Shown here: positions 1 to 7,966 of the stretch, one piece after another
Layout: every line of letters starts with the position of its first letter
Position numbering within the stretch: the first letter of the stretch is position 1
Assembly: GCA_964365905.1 (NCBI GenBank)
Contig: CAYIRQ010000032.1
Coordinates: 1-12,606 of the forward strand
Source: CAYIRQ01 sp964365905
GTDB lineage: Bacteria; Patescibacteriota; Gracilibacteria; Peribacterales; Peribacteraceae
DNA length: 12,606 bases
Direction of reading: 5' to 3'
The notes under the pieces: model-generated
What the model was told of the DNA's origin: nothing
Databases searched by the model: none
What the model saw: the letters and a program-made list of their open reading frames with translations, nothing else
Made by a program: the position numbers and the translations under genes

Positions 1-335
1 TGCTCGTCGCAACATCCATTGCCGCGGCGATTTCCGTCATGCTCAATATCGCTCTCATCCCCCTTTTCGGATTCGTTGGTGCCGCAATCGCAAGTATCGT
101 CACGCATCTTCTGCTTGCCACCAGTTTGTCTGCTTTGACACTCAAATATATGAAGGTTTACCTCCCCTTTGCCAAGTTTTTGAGTTGGCTCGGTTTTACC
201 ATCAGTTTGTCAGGTTTGCTCATACTTGTTGCGCCCTCTCTTATCAGTGAACTTTGGACGATGGGCGCAGGAGCTCTCTTTATTCCAATCATTTTCGTTC
301 TCCTGCGCATTTTTTCACTCCTTCCGAAACTCTGA
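1..335 (+). CDS. C-terminal part of a polytopic membrane protein, probably a MATE/polysaccharide flippase (5' end outside window)
   Basis: The frame is open from the first complete codon (position 3) to the TGA at 333-335, giving 110 residues of a longer protein. It is strongly hydrophobic, with about four membrane segments. The stretch NIALIPLFGFVGAAIAS followed by a long hydrophobic helix matches the pattern common in the second half of Wzx/MurJ/MATE-type flippases (N-x-x-L-I-P-x-x-G-x-x-G-A-A-x-A). Such proteins flip lipid-linked sugars or peptidoglycan precursors across the inner membrane. An ATG at 39 lies inside the conserved region, so it is unlikely to be the true start. The cysS start lies 17 nt after the stop. 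The family call rests on one motif plus hydrophobicity; another multi-pass transporter is possible. Confidence 0.6.
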   Translation, partial: LVATSIAAAISVMLNIALIPLFGFVGAAIASIVTHLLLATSLSALTLKYMKVYLPFAKFLSWLGFTISLSGLLILVAPSLISELWTMGAGALFIPIIFVLLRIFSLLPKL

Positions 336-340
336 GTCGC

Positions 341-352
341 TATACTCTTTCC
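341..352 (+). promoter_or_regulatory. Putative cysS promoter -10 box (TATACT), leaderless arrangement
   Basis: TATACT at 341-346 is followed by exactly 6 nt and then the cysS ATG at 353. A transcript starting about 7 nt after the -10 would begin at or next to the start codon. No clear -35 is seen at the expected distance and no Shine-Dalgarno sequence is present. The same spacing recurs before other genes in the window, which strengthens the call. Confidence 0.5.
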
Positions 353-2029
353 ATGCCTCTCAGGCTCTATAACACCTTTTCGAAAAAGGAAGAAACATTC
401 GCTTCCCGCGAGCCCGGGATCGTTCGCATGTATACCTGTGGCCCCACGGTCTACGGTCGTCCGCACATTGGAAACTATGCGTCTTTTCTCACGGCGGATC
501 TCCTTCGACGATGGCTGGAAGTTTCCGGTTACACAGTGCTTCATGTGAAAAATATTACGGATGTGGGACACCTTGTTCGGGATGCCGATAGGGGAGACGA
601 CAAAGTTGAAATCCAGGCAAAAAAAGAAAAGAAAGATCCGCTCGAAGTTGCAAGGAAGTACGAGGCCGAGTATCTCGAGGATGAACTCGCCCTCAATATC
701 CTGCAGGAATACGTCGCTCGGCCGCGGGCGACAGAAACGATTCCCGAGATGCTCGCGATCATTCGCACCCTCCTCGCAAACAGCAATGCCTATGAAACGG
801 AAGACGGCATCTATTACTCCGTCCAGAGCTTCCCGGGATATGGCAAACTCTCTGGAAACACCCTTGATAAACTTGGCAAACTGCAGCCTGCCGGCCCCCT
901 CGGCAGTACTCGGGGTAAACTCCGCCCTAGCGAAGGCCGGGAAGGCGTCCGCGAAACGTTAGAGCTGAGCGAAACAAAGAAACACCCTGCCGACTTTGCC
1001 CTCTGGAAAAAATGTGTCGGAGAGAATCAGGATCACATTCTGCGATGGAGCTTCGAAACAGGGGAGCGCGTTCATGGAGTGGGGGAGGATCCTGCGGCCG
1101 GATTTCCCGGTTGGCACATCGAGTGCTCGGCGATGAGCAGCAAATACTTGGGACCCGAGCTCGACATTCACACCGGCGGCGAAGACAACATCTTCCCGCA
1201 TCACGAATGCGAGATCGCGCAAAGCGAGGCGGCTTTCGGGAAAACGTTTGTTCGCTACTGGCTTCACAAGCGCCGGGTCAATTTCGGTGCCCCTTCGGCG
1301 GGCTCAGGACAGGCTCCGAAAATGAGCAAGTCTCTCGGGAATATTCTCACGCTTCCGGACATTGTTAAGAAAGGTTTTCATGCTCTCGATTTACGATATT
1401 TTCTCCTTTCGACGCACTACCGCTCGCATACGACGTTTAGCTTTAAAGGGCTGGAAGATGGCAAAAAGGCCAGGCAAAGGGTTATTGAATGGATTCAAGA
1501 GGTTCGGAAGGAAACCGAGGAGTCCGAGGAAACCGAGGAGTCCGAGGAACTTCGAACTTTCATAGCGCGGTTCAAAGACGCGATGGATGCGGATCTGAAT
1601 ACGCCAGAGGCGCTTTCCGTCATCTTCGCATGTATGGCGTGGACGAGGAATAGTGTGACACACAGGTCCTCTGGGAATCTCTCCCACAGTGATCCTGCCA
1701 TTCGAGGCCCTGACCCTTCAACAAGCTCAGGGTCACCTCGAGCGGAGCCGAGAGCAGGCCCTGAACGGGAGCCTGTCGAAGGGGCAAATCTCAAGTCTCA
1801 AATAATTAATTTTATTTCCATGATTCAGCGTACATTCGGATGTTTCGAAAGGGAGGAAATGAGCATTCCACCGGAGGTCCAGGAGCTTGTGAAAAAGCGC
1901 GAAGATGCTCGCAGGGCAGGGGAATTTGCTCTCTCGGATATTCTCCGAAAGAAAGCGCTCGAGAGGGGATTCGTTTTGGAGGACCTTGTCTCTGGTACGA
2001 AAATCACGCCGAGGGAACGTCGAGGCTGA
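353..2029 (+). CDS. cysS: Cysteinyl-tRNA synthetase with in-frame repeat insertions
   Basis: Class I aminoacyl-tRNA synthetase that charges tRNA-Cys with cysteine in the cytoplasm. The 558-residue protein starts at ATG 353, where MPLRLYNTFSKKEE matches the family N-terminus; an upstream in-frame ATG at 254 would overlap the preceding gene. Visible motifs are the HIGH-type PHIGN (37-41), KMSKS (323-327), and the four zinc ligands of the family, C29, C258, H283 and E287. The C-terminal PPEVQELVKKREDAR and the G-x-x-x-E-D-L-x-x-G-T ending are also typical. The protein is about 100 residues longer than the E. coli enzyme (461). The excess falls in discrete repeat-derived blocks: about 179-199, 311-322 (directly before KMSKS), 387-399 (Glu/Ser/Thr repeats) and about 435-478. 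All catalytic elements are intact, so the enzyme is probably functional. No terminator is obvious after the stop. Confidence 0.97.
   Translation: MPLRLYNTFSKKEETFASREPGIVRMYTCGPTVYGRPHIGNYASFLTADLLRRWLEVSGYTVLHVKNITDVGHLVRDADRGDDKVEIQAKKEKKDPLEVARKYEAEYLEDELALNILQEYVARPRATETIPEMLAIIRTLLANSNAYETEDGIYYSVQSFPGYGKLSGNTLDKLGKLQPAGPLGSTRGKLRPSEGREGVRETLELSETKKHPADFALWKKCVGENQDHILRWSFETGERVHGVGEDPAAGFPGWHIECSAMSSKYLGPELDIHTGGEDNIFPHHECEIAQSEAAFGKTFVRYWLHKRRVNFGAPSAGSGQAPKMSKSLGNILTLPDIVKKGFHALDLRYFLLSTHYRSHTTFSFKGLEDGKKARQRVIEWIQEVRKETEESEETEESEELRTFIARFKDAMDADLNTPEALSVIFACMAWTRNSVTHRSSGNLSHSDPAIRGPDPSTSSGSPRAEPRAGPEREPVEGANLKSQIINFISMIQRTFGCFEREEMSIPPEVQELVKKREDARRAGEFALSDILRKKALERGFVLEDLVSGTKITPRERRG
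887..949 (+). repeat. Possible repeat-derived insertion in cysS (residues ~179-199)
   Basis: This segment encodes Gly/Pro/Arg-rich sequence between the YGKLSG region and the conserved HPADFALWK motif, where CysRS enzymes usually have only a short linker. It contains the short inverted repeat CTGCCG/CGGCAG (889-894 and 901-906) and a CCTCGGC..CTCGGGGTAAAC pattern resembling the other palindromic repeats in this gene. It is the least certain of the cysS insertions. Confidence 0.4.
1285..1318 (+). repeat. Short interspersed repeat inserted in cysS next to KMSKS
   Basis: The DNA cccttcggcgggctcaggac encodes residues PSAGSGQ. Family members usually read V-N-G-E-K-M-S-K-S here, but this protein has about ten extra residues (G312-P322) immediately before K323. 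The sequence resembles the cccttcaacaagctcagggt unit at 1714-1733 in the same gene, so the two are probably copies of one family. Confidence 0.7.
1511..1546 (+). repeat. Perfect 18-bp tandem repeat (two copies) coding ETEESE
   Basis: GAAACCGAGGAGTCCGAG occurs twice in perfect tandem (1511-1528 and 1529-1546) and encodes ETEESE-ETEESE at residues 387-398 of CysRS, an acidic surface linker. A variant of the same repeat, on the opposite strand, codes EIEESEESEETEE in the unrelated gene at 10609-11196. Confidence 0.85.
1705..1790 (+). repeat. Palindromic interspersed repeat inserted in frame in cysS
   Basis: The left arm begins gacccttcaacaagctcagg (1712-1731) and is itself a small inverted repeat (GACCCT/AGGGTC). 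The right arm, around 1759-1784, reads in reverse complement as ccccttcgacaggctcccgt and so mirrors the left arm. The block codes a Pro/Ser/Arg/Glu-rich segment (about residues 453-477: P-S-T-S-S-G ... R-E-P-V-E-G) within the helical region that leads to the conserved C-terminus. The extra, non-conserved sequence probably begins further upstream, near 1650. Confidence 0.75.
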
Positions 2030-2831
2030 GTCGGCTCGAAGCATTGAAGCGTTGATAAGTTTCACGAACATTCTGAAAAGTTTATTTGTCAAACTCTTGC
2101 AAAATCTGTTCTGTATCTGTCTTTATACTGAAAGTTGAGAGGAGTGTGCAATGGCCTAAAATATATTATAAAACAATAATTTATAAATATATCAATGTAA
2201 AATAGGGAGCGCGAACATCGCGTAAACCGTCTTGGATGGCGGCTTTTACACGCATTTCCCAAATGACGCTCGCATGTGGAATATTCGATATATGGCTTTA
2301 TGAAGCCAAGAATGTGGAATCTTTCCCACTTTTGTCTATGAGAAGAAGCGTGTTGTAACAAGCATTTTTGATCCCCGTTTCATGGGTCGCAACGCGGAAA
2401 TGCAGTGCTTGCACCTCCGAAAGAAGCATTGCTAGGATGCCCCAGATTTCAGGGGCACCTGCGAAGGGTTTGTTCCTTCCCTGAAGTCCGCAGCGCGCTG
2501 TTCCTTCACATATCGGCACTCCCACAAGCTTTATGCCCTCCCTACGTTCGTTTGGAGGCATTCATGCATGGGATTCTCACATTGCGGTTCGCGTCACTAT
2601 TGGCTTTGAGCTTTTGCTTTGAAGCCATGTTTCTGCGAAAGGCAATCGTGTTTCTTTCCTACGGACTATCTTCGAGTGTTCACAGCGATCTCTCTTTATA
2701 TTTAAGGAGCGAGGCTTCACCACTTCTTTGTGGTCGTATGCCTAAGCTCTTCGCTACCGAACACTCTCTTTATTTCGGCGCCTCTCTTTTTTCATTGAGA
2801 GATGTGCCATCTCTTTTTTCTCCATTTACAC
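2030..2831. other. 800-bp region with no convincing gene; AT-rich tract plus hairpin-forming sequence upstream of the S-layer gene
   Basis: No open frame here has plausible composition or a recognisable motif. An AT-rich block (about 2156-2206) could hold a promoter. Downstream are several small perfect or near-perfect hairpins: TGGCTT-tatg-AAGCCA (2293-2308), TGCCCC-8nt-GGGGCA (2438-2457), and TGCCCTCC/GGAGGCA with one bulge (about 2531-2560). A further -10-like TATATT lies near 2699. The region could be a long structured 5' leader of the S-layer gene, an unrecognised ncRNA, or gene remnants. I looked for tRNA T-arms, RNase P, tmRNA and SRP signatures and found none. Confidence 0.5.
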
Positions 2832-5800
2832 ATGGATTTCCCCAATATTCGCAAAGTCCTCGCGGGACTCGCGGTCGGGGCCATGGTCCTCTCTCAAGCA
2901 GGCACCATCCTCGCCTACAGCGACGTTCCCTCGGGGGCCTGGTACGAGACAGCCGTTGCCGACTTCGTTGACGCCGGCTATCTCGATGCCAGCCAAGCTA
3001 GATTCCGCGGCGGCGACCACGCGCTCCGCGCAGAATTCGTGAAACTGATCGTGGAACTCAATGGCGGCATTCTCGGAACGCCTCCATCCAGCTCAAGCTT
3101 CAATGACGTTCCGGTCGGCTCCTGGTACTTCGGGTACATGGAAGAGGCCGGTGCGGAAGGCTGGGTTCGTGGTGACGGCAACTGCTTTGGCTCTAAGCCC
3201 TGCTACGGACGCCCGGGCACGAAGATCAACCGCGCAGAAGCGGGGGCACTCATCAACCGCGCCTTCGGTCTCGTGGGCTCCGGTGAGGCGCCTCAATTCG
3301 TCGATAACCCGTCGGGTCAGTGGTACACCGGAGACGTTCAGATCGCGGCCGACAACTGCATCCTGCAGGGTGACTCGGGCCGCGGAACGGTGCGCCCCGG
3401 CGACTCCATGAACCGCGCAGAAATGGTCGTCATGCTCCACCGCGTCGACATGGGCCTCATGTATCCGAATTGCGGCGGAGAAGTATCCGAGGGTGAAGCC
3501 GGCGTCGAGTCCGTCACGGCAACGTCCGCGACGACCGTCGAGGTCGAATTCACCGGAAACGTGGACCGCGCCACAGCGGAAGACGTCTCTAACTACGAAG
3601 TGGACGGCTTCACGGTGACCGACGCCAGTATGGTTGGCAGCGCAGTCGTTGAGCTCACACTGGATAGCGCCCTGAACGCCGGTGACGACTACACGCTCAC
3701 GGTGCACGGCATGACCTCCGATGGCACGGAGTTCGATGACTCCGAGAGTTTCACGGGCTTCCGCGAGGTTCCCACCTCCACAGGAACGCTCGAGCTTTCG
3801 CTGAATCCGAATTCGCCGCTCGGGGACACCATCCCCAAGGGCGCGATTGGCATCGCGATGCTCTCCCTCGACTTCACGGCGTCCTGTGACGACGACATTC
3901 TCGTGGACGGCATGACCGTCATTCACGAGGGTCAGGGTTCACAGGCGGACATCACCGCTGCCTGGATGAGCGTGAACGGCGGCAGAGTTTCCCGCACGCG
4001 CGTCTTCGATTCCGAAGACCAGACGGCGGACGTTCGCTTCAGTCGCCCGCTCCTCGTTTCCGCATGTGAAACGGTGACGATTGACTTCATGGGTGACTAC
4101 CTTTCCACCGCCGCGACGAACGGCCGCCACAACTATGTGGTGGAGCTCGCAAGTGACGTGGAGAGCAACGCCCAGAATGTCACGGGGAACTTCCCTCTCC
4201 GCGGCGAGGTCTTTGAGGTCTCCGCGGTGACGGCAGGAACGATCACTGCAACCTACCGCTCGGTGACGCCGGACACGATCGACGTCAACGACAAGGAGGC
4301 CGTGGTCGGCAAGTTCGAGTGGTCGGTCAACTCCATCGAGGACCAGACCTTCTACTCCACCACGCTCGAGAACGATGGTTCCGCGGGTGACGGTGACGCG
4401 ATCAACATCTTCATTCGCCGCACGGACGGGACGGCTCTCACGGAGAAAGTCAGTCAGACCGTTGCGGACTACGTGACGCTCACGTTCGATCCTCCGTTCA
4501 CCGTTCTCGAAGGTGACAAAGTCACGCTCGAGGTGGTTGCGGACATCGTCGGAGGCGCCGCAGACACAATGAAGGTTCAATTTGAAGAGACGAACGACAT
4601 CTTCGGTGTCGGTTCGCTCTACGGCTACGGCGTGAACGGTCAACTCTACGGCTCGCAGGTCACCATTGCTGCTACGCCTGCGGTCTCGACCGTCACGATC
4701 AACGCCGGTGAACTCACGATCGACATCGATGGTCCGATCACGCAGGAATTCACGCCGGACGCCGATGACGTCGTGATGGCGAACATTGACTTCACCACGG
4801 GTGGTGAAGACATCAACGTCAACGAGATGTACGCTCTCATTCTTGGACAGACGAGCACGGGTGCTGTCCTTGGATGCAACGGTGGCACCTCGGATGACGC
4901 GATCGCCGAGAACGTCGAAGACGTGGAACTCCGAAACGCAGTGACCGGTCAGACGGTCGATGCGGTGAGCCTCAGTTCCAATGCCGGAACCAAGGCCGGA
5001 GCGACGCAGCCATCCTGTGCTGCGACCGCCACGACGACGTCGACGACGGGCGTCTACCGCTTCGATGACTTCGTGCTCCGCGGAACGAGCCGCTGGCAGC
5101 TCCGCCTCGACTTCGTTGCGGATATCCCGGATGACGGTGACCGCTTTCGGTCCTTCATCTGTTCCGCAGATGAGAATGACACGACGGGATGCGACTTCGG
5201 TGGATTCGCGACCGCCAGCACGACCTACAACTTCGACGCCGACGGCATCACCACGGGCGACAAAGTGACGGACATCCGCCCGGGTGAAGACGTTTCCGGA
5301 AACACGATGGAAATCGCGATCGCGACGCTCTCCCTCACGGAGCGAACGATCGGTACCACGGACACGGTGGTCGAGAACGCGAAGAACGTGCAGCTCCTCC
5401 GCTTTGAGGCGACCGCCGGCAAGGCCGAGGACATCTTCCTCACGCAGCTCGTGCTCGAGTCTGACTCCGGTCAGCTCGTCGATGCGAGCAACTACACGCT
5501 CTGGGTGGACACGGACGATAACGGCGTCGTGGACACGGTGCTCGAGTCCGGAAAGGCCTGTACGGGGACCTGCTCCGAGACCAGTGCGGATACGGCAGAC
5601 TCCGTCACCTTCGATGACCTCGCAGGCGGCGGCTACACCGTTCCTGCCGAGCAAACAGTGATGTTTGAGGTCCACGCCGACATCTCCGGTTCCATTGTGG
5701 GAACGGGTATCGCGATCGGTCTCCGGGACAACGACGGGGCCGCGACGACCTACTCCTTCGTGGAAGCGGAAGAAGCGGATGATGGGTCGTCCCTCAGCTG

Positions 5801-7178
5801 TATCACGGTCTTCTCCGGTTCGACGACGGCAGTCTCGACAACCTCGGGCTGCACCGCCGGAAACTCGCAGATCCGTGTGACGAACGCAAGCTCCAAGCGC
5901 TACACACTCCGGAACCAGGGAACGCTCTACGTCCGTCAGGACAGTGAGCCGACCCGAAACCGGCAGCTGCTCGCCGGTGACCTCGGTGAAGCCATTCTGC
6001 GCCTTGAAATGCGCGCAGAAGACGAGCCGGTGGATGTCACCCGCATCATCGTTTCCGCGTCGGGTGCTTCCATTACGAACCTCGACCGATTCCAGCTCTT
6101 TCGAAGCGGAGAGGCGACCGCGTTCGCATCCGCGACGCTCGATAACTGCAACAGCATCAATGCATCCGCCGCGACGGACATCGTCAGCAACTCCTTCTGC
6201 GCTGTGATGGAGAGCCAGCAGCTCGTCATCCAGGAAGGGGATCGCGTGGACGTTCTCGTCCGCCCGCTGCTGAAACTCGACGAACAGGGCGCTGTGAGCA
6301 CGGCCGGAACGACCGCCGATAACAGCAACGGCGTCATCCGCGCGCGGATTCTCCCGAACACGGTCTCGAAGGGTCTCGGAGTGAGCAACACCACGACGGG
6401 TACCGGTGCGATCACCGCCCGCGGATTCCACTCCAGCAACGTCCTGCTCACGAACGACAACGACACGACGCAGGATGGCGAAGTGGTCATCTGTGTAAGC
6501 TGTGAAACGCCGACGACGGACGCAGCGATTGTCGGGAACAAGAACGACACCGTTCTTGCGAAGATCGTGACGATTGAAGACACGAACCCCGACGCGGATG
6601 GCACGAACATCCCGGTGGGTACGAACAAGCGCGTCGCCGAGTTCAAGTTCACGGCTGCGACCAACAATAACACTCTGGGTGGCCGCAACCGCGCAACGCT
6701 CTCGGGTCTCGTCTTCAACATCGCTTCCACGAACGTGCGCTTCACGTCGAACACGTTCGACCTCTACAACAAGAACGATCAGAACCAGAAGATTCGCTGC
6801 ACCGCCTTCACAGGAGGGAACGCGAACACCTTCAACGTGACCGGCAACACGGCATCCGGTTCGTTCTTCGTTGACTGTCACCGCTCCGTGAATACGTCGA
6901 CGAACCTCGAGATCCAGAGCGGAGGCTCAGTGACTCTCGTTCTCGAAGCCGACATCGGTACGAACCAGATCAGCTCGACAGCCGGTTCGTCGCTCTCGGT
7001 TTCTCTGAACGACTTCTCGACGCGCACGAGCACGACATACGAAGCTCGCGCTTCCACCTCGACCACCGCTCGCACGCACGTCCAGTGGACAGACACGCTG
7101 GCTGAAACCACCGTTGTCGTCTTCGGCTGGGTAGAGTATGGCGAGTCGGAAATCAGCTCGACGAGCTACGACCTCTAG
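2832..7178 (+). CDS. Secreted S-layer-homology (SLH) domain protein, probable S-layer/surface protein
   Basis: The 1448-residue exported surface protein has a signal peptide, MDFPNIRKVLAGLAVGAMVL..ILA, with likely cleavage near residue 28. Three SLH repeats follow (about 29-78, 90-147, 156-212). Each begins with a (Y/F)-x-D-x-P-x-G-x-W-Y motif and the repeats carry RAEF, NRAEA or NRAEM. SLH domains usually bind cell-wall polymers. An Ig-like/SbsA-type domain follows (about 225-310). After that comes a long Thr/Asp/Val-rich beta-sandwich region of perhaps six degenerate modules, each ending in a pattern like 'V-x-A-D-I'. A calcium-loop-like DTDDNGVVD lies at 893-901. Paired cysteines occur throughout (for example C118/C124). 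The ATG at 2832 is preferred over the in-frame ATG at 2802 because it puts the basic signal-peptide start first; no Shine-Dalgarno is visible. A strong terminator follows. The gene is more GC-rich than its upstream region. Confidence 0.88.
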   Translation: MDFPNIRKVLAGLAVGAMVLSQAGTILAYSDVPSGAWYETAVADFVDAGYLDASQARFRGGDHALRAEFVKLIVELNGGILGTPPSSSSFNDVPVGSWYFGYMEEAGAEGWVRGDGNCFGSKPCYGRPGTKINRAEAGALINRAFGLVGSGEAPQFVDNPSGQWYTGDVQIAADNCILQGDSGRGTVRPGDSMNRAEMVVMLHRVDMGLMYPNCGGEVSEGEAGVESVTATSATTVEVEFTGNVDRATAEDVSNYEVDGFTVTDASMVGSAVVELTLDSALNAGDDYTLTVHGMTSDGTEFDDSESFTGFREVPTSTGTLELSLNPNSPLGDTIPKGAIGIAMLSLDFTASCDDDILVDGMTVIHEGQGSQADITAAWMSVNGGRVSRTRVFDSEDQTADVRFSRPLLVSACETVTIDFMGDYLSTAATNGRHNYVVELASDVESNAQNVTGNFPLRGEVFEVSAVTAGTITATYRSVTPDTIDVNDKEAVVGKFEWSVNSIEDQTFYSTTLENDGSAGDGDAINIFIRRTDGTALTEKVSQTVADYVTLTFDPPFTVLEGDKVTLEVVADIVGGAADTMKVQFEETNDIFGVGSLYGYGVNGQLYGSQVTIAATPAVSTVTINAGELTIDIDGPITQEFTPDADDVVMANIDFTTGGEDINVNEMYALILGQTSTGAVLGCNGGTSDDAIAENVEDVELRNAVTGQTVDAVSLSSNAGTKAGATQPSCAATATTTSTTGVYRFDDFVLRGTSRWQLRLDFVADIPDDGDRFRSFICSADENDTTGCDFGGFATASTTYNFDADGITTGDKVTDIRPGEDVSGNTMEIAIATLSLTERTIGTTDTVVENAKNVQLLRFEATAGKAEDIFLTQLVLESDSGQLVDASNYTLWVDTDDNGVVDTVLESGKACTGTCSETSADTADSVTFDDLAGGGYTVPAEQTVMFEVHADISGSIVGTGIAIGLRDNDGAATTYSFVEAEEADDGSSLSCITVFSGSTTAVSTTSGCTAGNSQIRVTNASSKRYTLRNQGTLYVRQDSEPTRNRQLLAGDLGEAILRLEMRAEDEPVDVTRIIVSASGASITNLDRFQLFRSGEATAFASATLDNCNSINASAATDIVSNSFCAVMESQQLVIQEGDRVDVLVRPLLKLDEQGAVSTAGTTADNSNGVIRARILPNTVSKGLGVSNTTTGTGAITARGFHSSNVLLTNDNDTTQDGEVVICVSCETPTTDAAIVGNKNDTVLAKIVTIEDTNPDADGTNIPVGTNKRVAEFKFTAATNNNTLGGRNRATLSGLVFNIASTNVRFTSNTFDLYNKNDQNQKIRCTAFTGGNANTFNVTGNTASGSFFVDCHRSVNTSTNLEIQSGGSVTLVLEADIGTNQISSTAGSSLSVSLNDFSTRTSTTYEARASTSTTARTHVQWTDTLAETTVVVFGWVEYGESEISSTSYDL

Positions 7179-7216
7179 AAGCTCGGAAAGCTCCTCCGTC
7201 GCATCGGAGAAAACGG

Positions 7217-7245
7217 AAAGGCCTCCCGCAAGGGGGGCCTTTTCT
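7217..7245 (+). terminator. Intrinsic terminator of the S-layer gene
   Basis: Stem AAAGGCCTCCC (7217-7227), GCAA tetraloop (7228-7231), then GGGGGGCCTTT (7232-7242) form an 11-bp stem with one G-U pair, followed by a T-rich tail. It lies 38 nt after the S-layer stop codon and before the purN promoter. Confidence 0.9.
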
Positions 7246-7269
7246 GTATGCGCATGTCATGGTTCAGGG

Positions 7270-7284
7270 TGTTACCATTCACAT
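7270..7284 (+). promoter_or_regulatory. Putative extended -10 promoter of purN, leaderless arrangement
   Basis: TG-T-TACCAT (7270-7278) is an extended -10 match, followed by 6 nt and then ATG 7285. No clear -35 is seen. The spacing equals that before cysS, the 9411 gene and the antitoxin. Confidence 0.4.
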
Positions 7285-7866
7285 ATGAAATTCGTTGTCC
7301 TCAGTTCATCCCGTGGTACGACACTGCAAGCGGTTCTCGAGCGCATCGCGGGTGGCTCCCTGAAAGCGGAGTGCATGGGCCTCATTGCGGATCGGGCGGA
7401 TCGCGGATGCGTCGAAAAAGCGAAGCAATACGGCCCTCCCGTCTCCATTGTCGAGCGAACGAAGGGAGAGGCGCGGGAGGCGTATGACCGGCGCATTGAG
7501 GCCGCAATCGCGACGCTTGGAAAGCCCGATATCCTCGCATGCCTCGGATGGATGTGGCTTTTTTCCGGAGACTTTGTGCAGAGATGGCACCGGCGCCTGC
7601 TCAACGTCCATCCTTCTCTTCTTCCGAAGTACCCCGGTGCTAACGCACATGAAGAAGTACTTGCGGCAGGAGAAAAAAAATCCGGCATAACGATTCACTT
7701 TATCGATGAGGGGGTGGATACGGGCGAAATTGTTCTCCAGAAAGAATGCCCGGTGCTTCCGGAAGATACGGCGGAATCGCTGAAGGCGCGTGTGCAGGAA
7801 CTCGAGAAAGAGTGGTACCCGAGGGTGCTGCAGAGGATGGAAGAGGGGAGGGTGGGGTATGGGTGA
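7285..7866 (+). CDS. purN: Phosphoribosylglycinamide formyltransferase (GART)
   Basis: This enzyme transfers a formyl group from 10-formyltetrahydrofolate to GAR in purine synthesis, in the cytoplasm. At 193 residues it is close to the family length (about 210). The N-terminal MKFVVLSSSRGTTLQAVL corresponds to the nucleotide-binding start of PurN. The signature LLNVHPSLLPKYPGANAH carries catalytic N107 and H109, and D145 in DEGVDTGEIVLQ completes the triad; these align one residue after E. coli N106/H108/D144. The start is set by this alignment, although the frame continues upstream through the terminator. The stop is followed directly by the repeat-rich leader of the next gene. No other purine gene is visible here. 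The formyl-transfer fold is clear, but a different formyltransferase substrate cannot be excluded. Confidence 0.9.
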   Translation: MKFVVLSSSRGTTLQAVLERIAGGSLKAECMGLIADRADRGCVEKAKQYGPPVSIVERTKGEAREAYDRRIEAAIATLGKPDILACLGWMWLFSGDFVQRWHRRLLNVHPSLLPKYPGANAHEEVLAAGEKKSGITIHFIDEGVDTGEIVLQKECPVLPEDTAESLKARVQELEKEWYPRVLQRMEEGRVGYG

Positions 7867-7869
7867 CGA

Positions 7870-7953
7870 AGGCAGAAATGGCAGAAAGGGCAATGAGGGC
7901 AGAAAGGCAATTGAACGTTTCTGCCTTTTCTCACTTTCCTGCCTTTTCTGCCC
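7870..7953. repeat. 9-mer repeat array, direct then inverted, upstream of the FemAB gene
   Basis: From 7870 there are four 9-mers of the GGGCAGAAA type (AGGCAGAAA, TGGCAGAAA, GGGCAATGA, GGGCAGAAA). From 7918 to 7953 the same unit occurs in reverse complement (TTTCTGCCT, TTTCTCACT, TTCCTGCCT, TTTCTGCCC). The two halves can pair into an imperfect hairpin that ends at the -10 box of the next gene. A third array of the same unit lies inside that gene at 8120-8164. Confidence 0.8.
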
Positions 7954-7966
7954 TAAAATCGTCCCG
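7954..7966 (+). promoter_or_regulatory. Putative -10 box (TAAAAT) of the FemAB gene
   Basis: TAAAAT at 7954-7959 lies 7 nt before ATG 7967 and directly abuts the 9-mer repeat. No Shine-Dalgarno and no convincing -35 are seen. Confidence 0.4.

Noticed and set aside
254..352. Upstream start for cysS at 254
   Set aside because: It would overlap the membrane-protein gene in another frame and add 33 residues before the family N-terminus; the -10 box sits just before ATG 353.
2141..2159. A ribosome-site-like GAGAGGAG followed by ATG GCC TAA (two-codon leader frame)
   Set aside because: Too short to separate from chance, and no partner hairpin is evident.
2405..2971. Plus-strand open frame in the gene-free region
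   Set aside because: Its Leu/Ser/Phe-rich product has no recognisable motif and it overlaps the signal-peptide region of the S-layer gene in another frame.
3093..3926. Minus-strand open frame within the SLH region
   Set aside because: Same antisense shadow effect; no domain or start signal.
3939..6881. A 980-codon open frame on the minus strand inside the S-layer gene
   Set aside because: It lies wholly antisense to a gene with signal peptide and SLH motifs. Its Arg/Val/Asp/Glu-rich product is what codon bias (few TTA, CTA, TCA codons) gives in the opposite frame.
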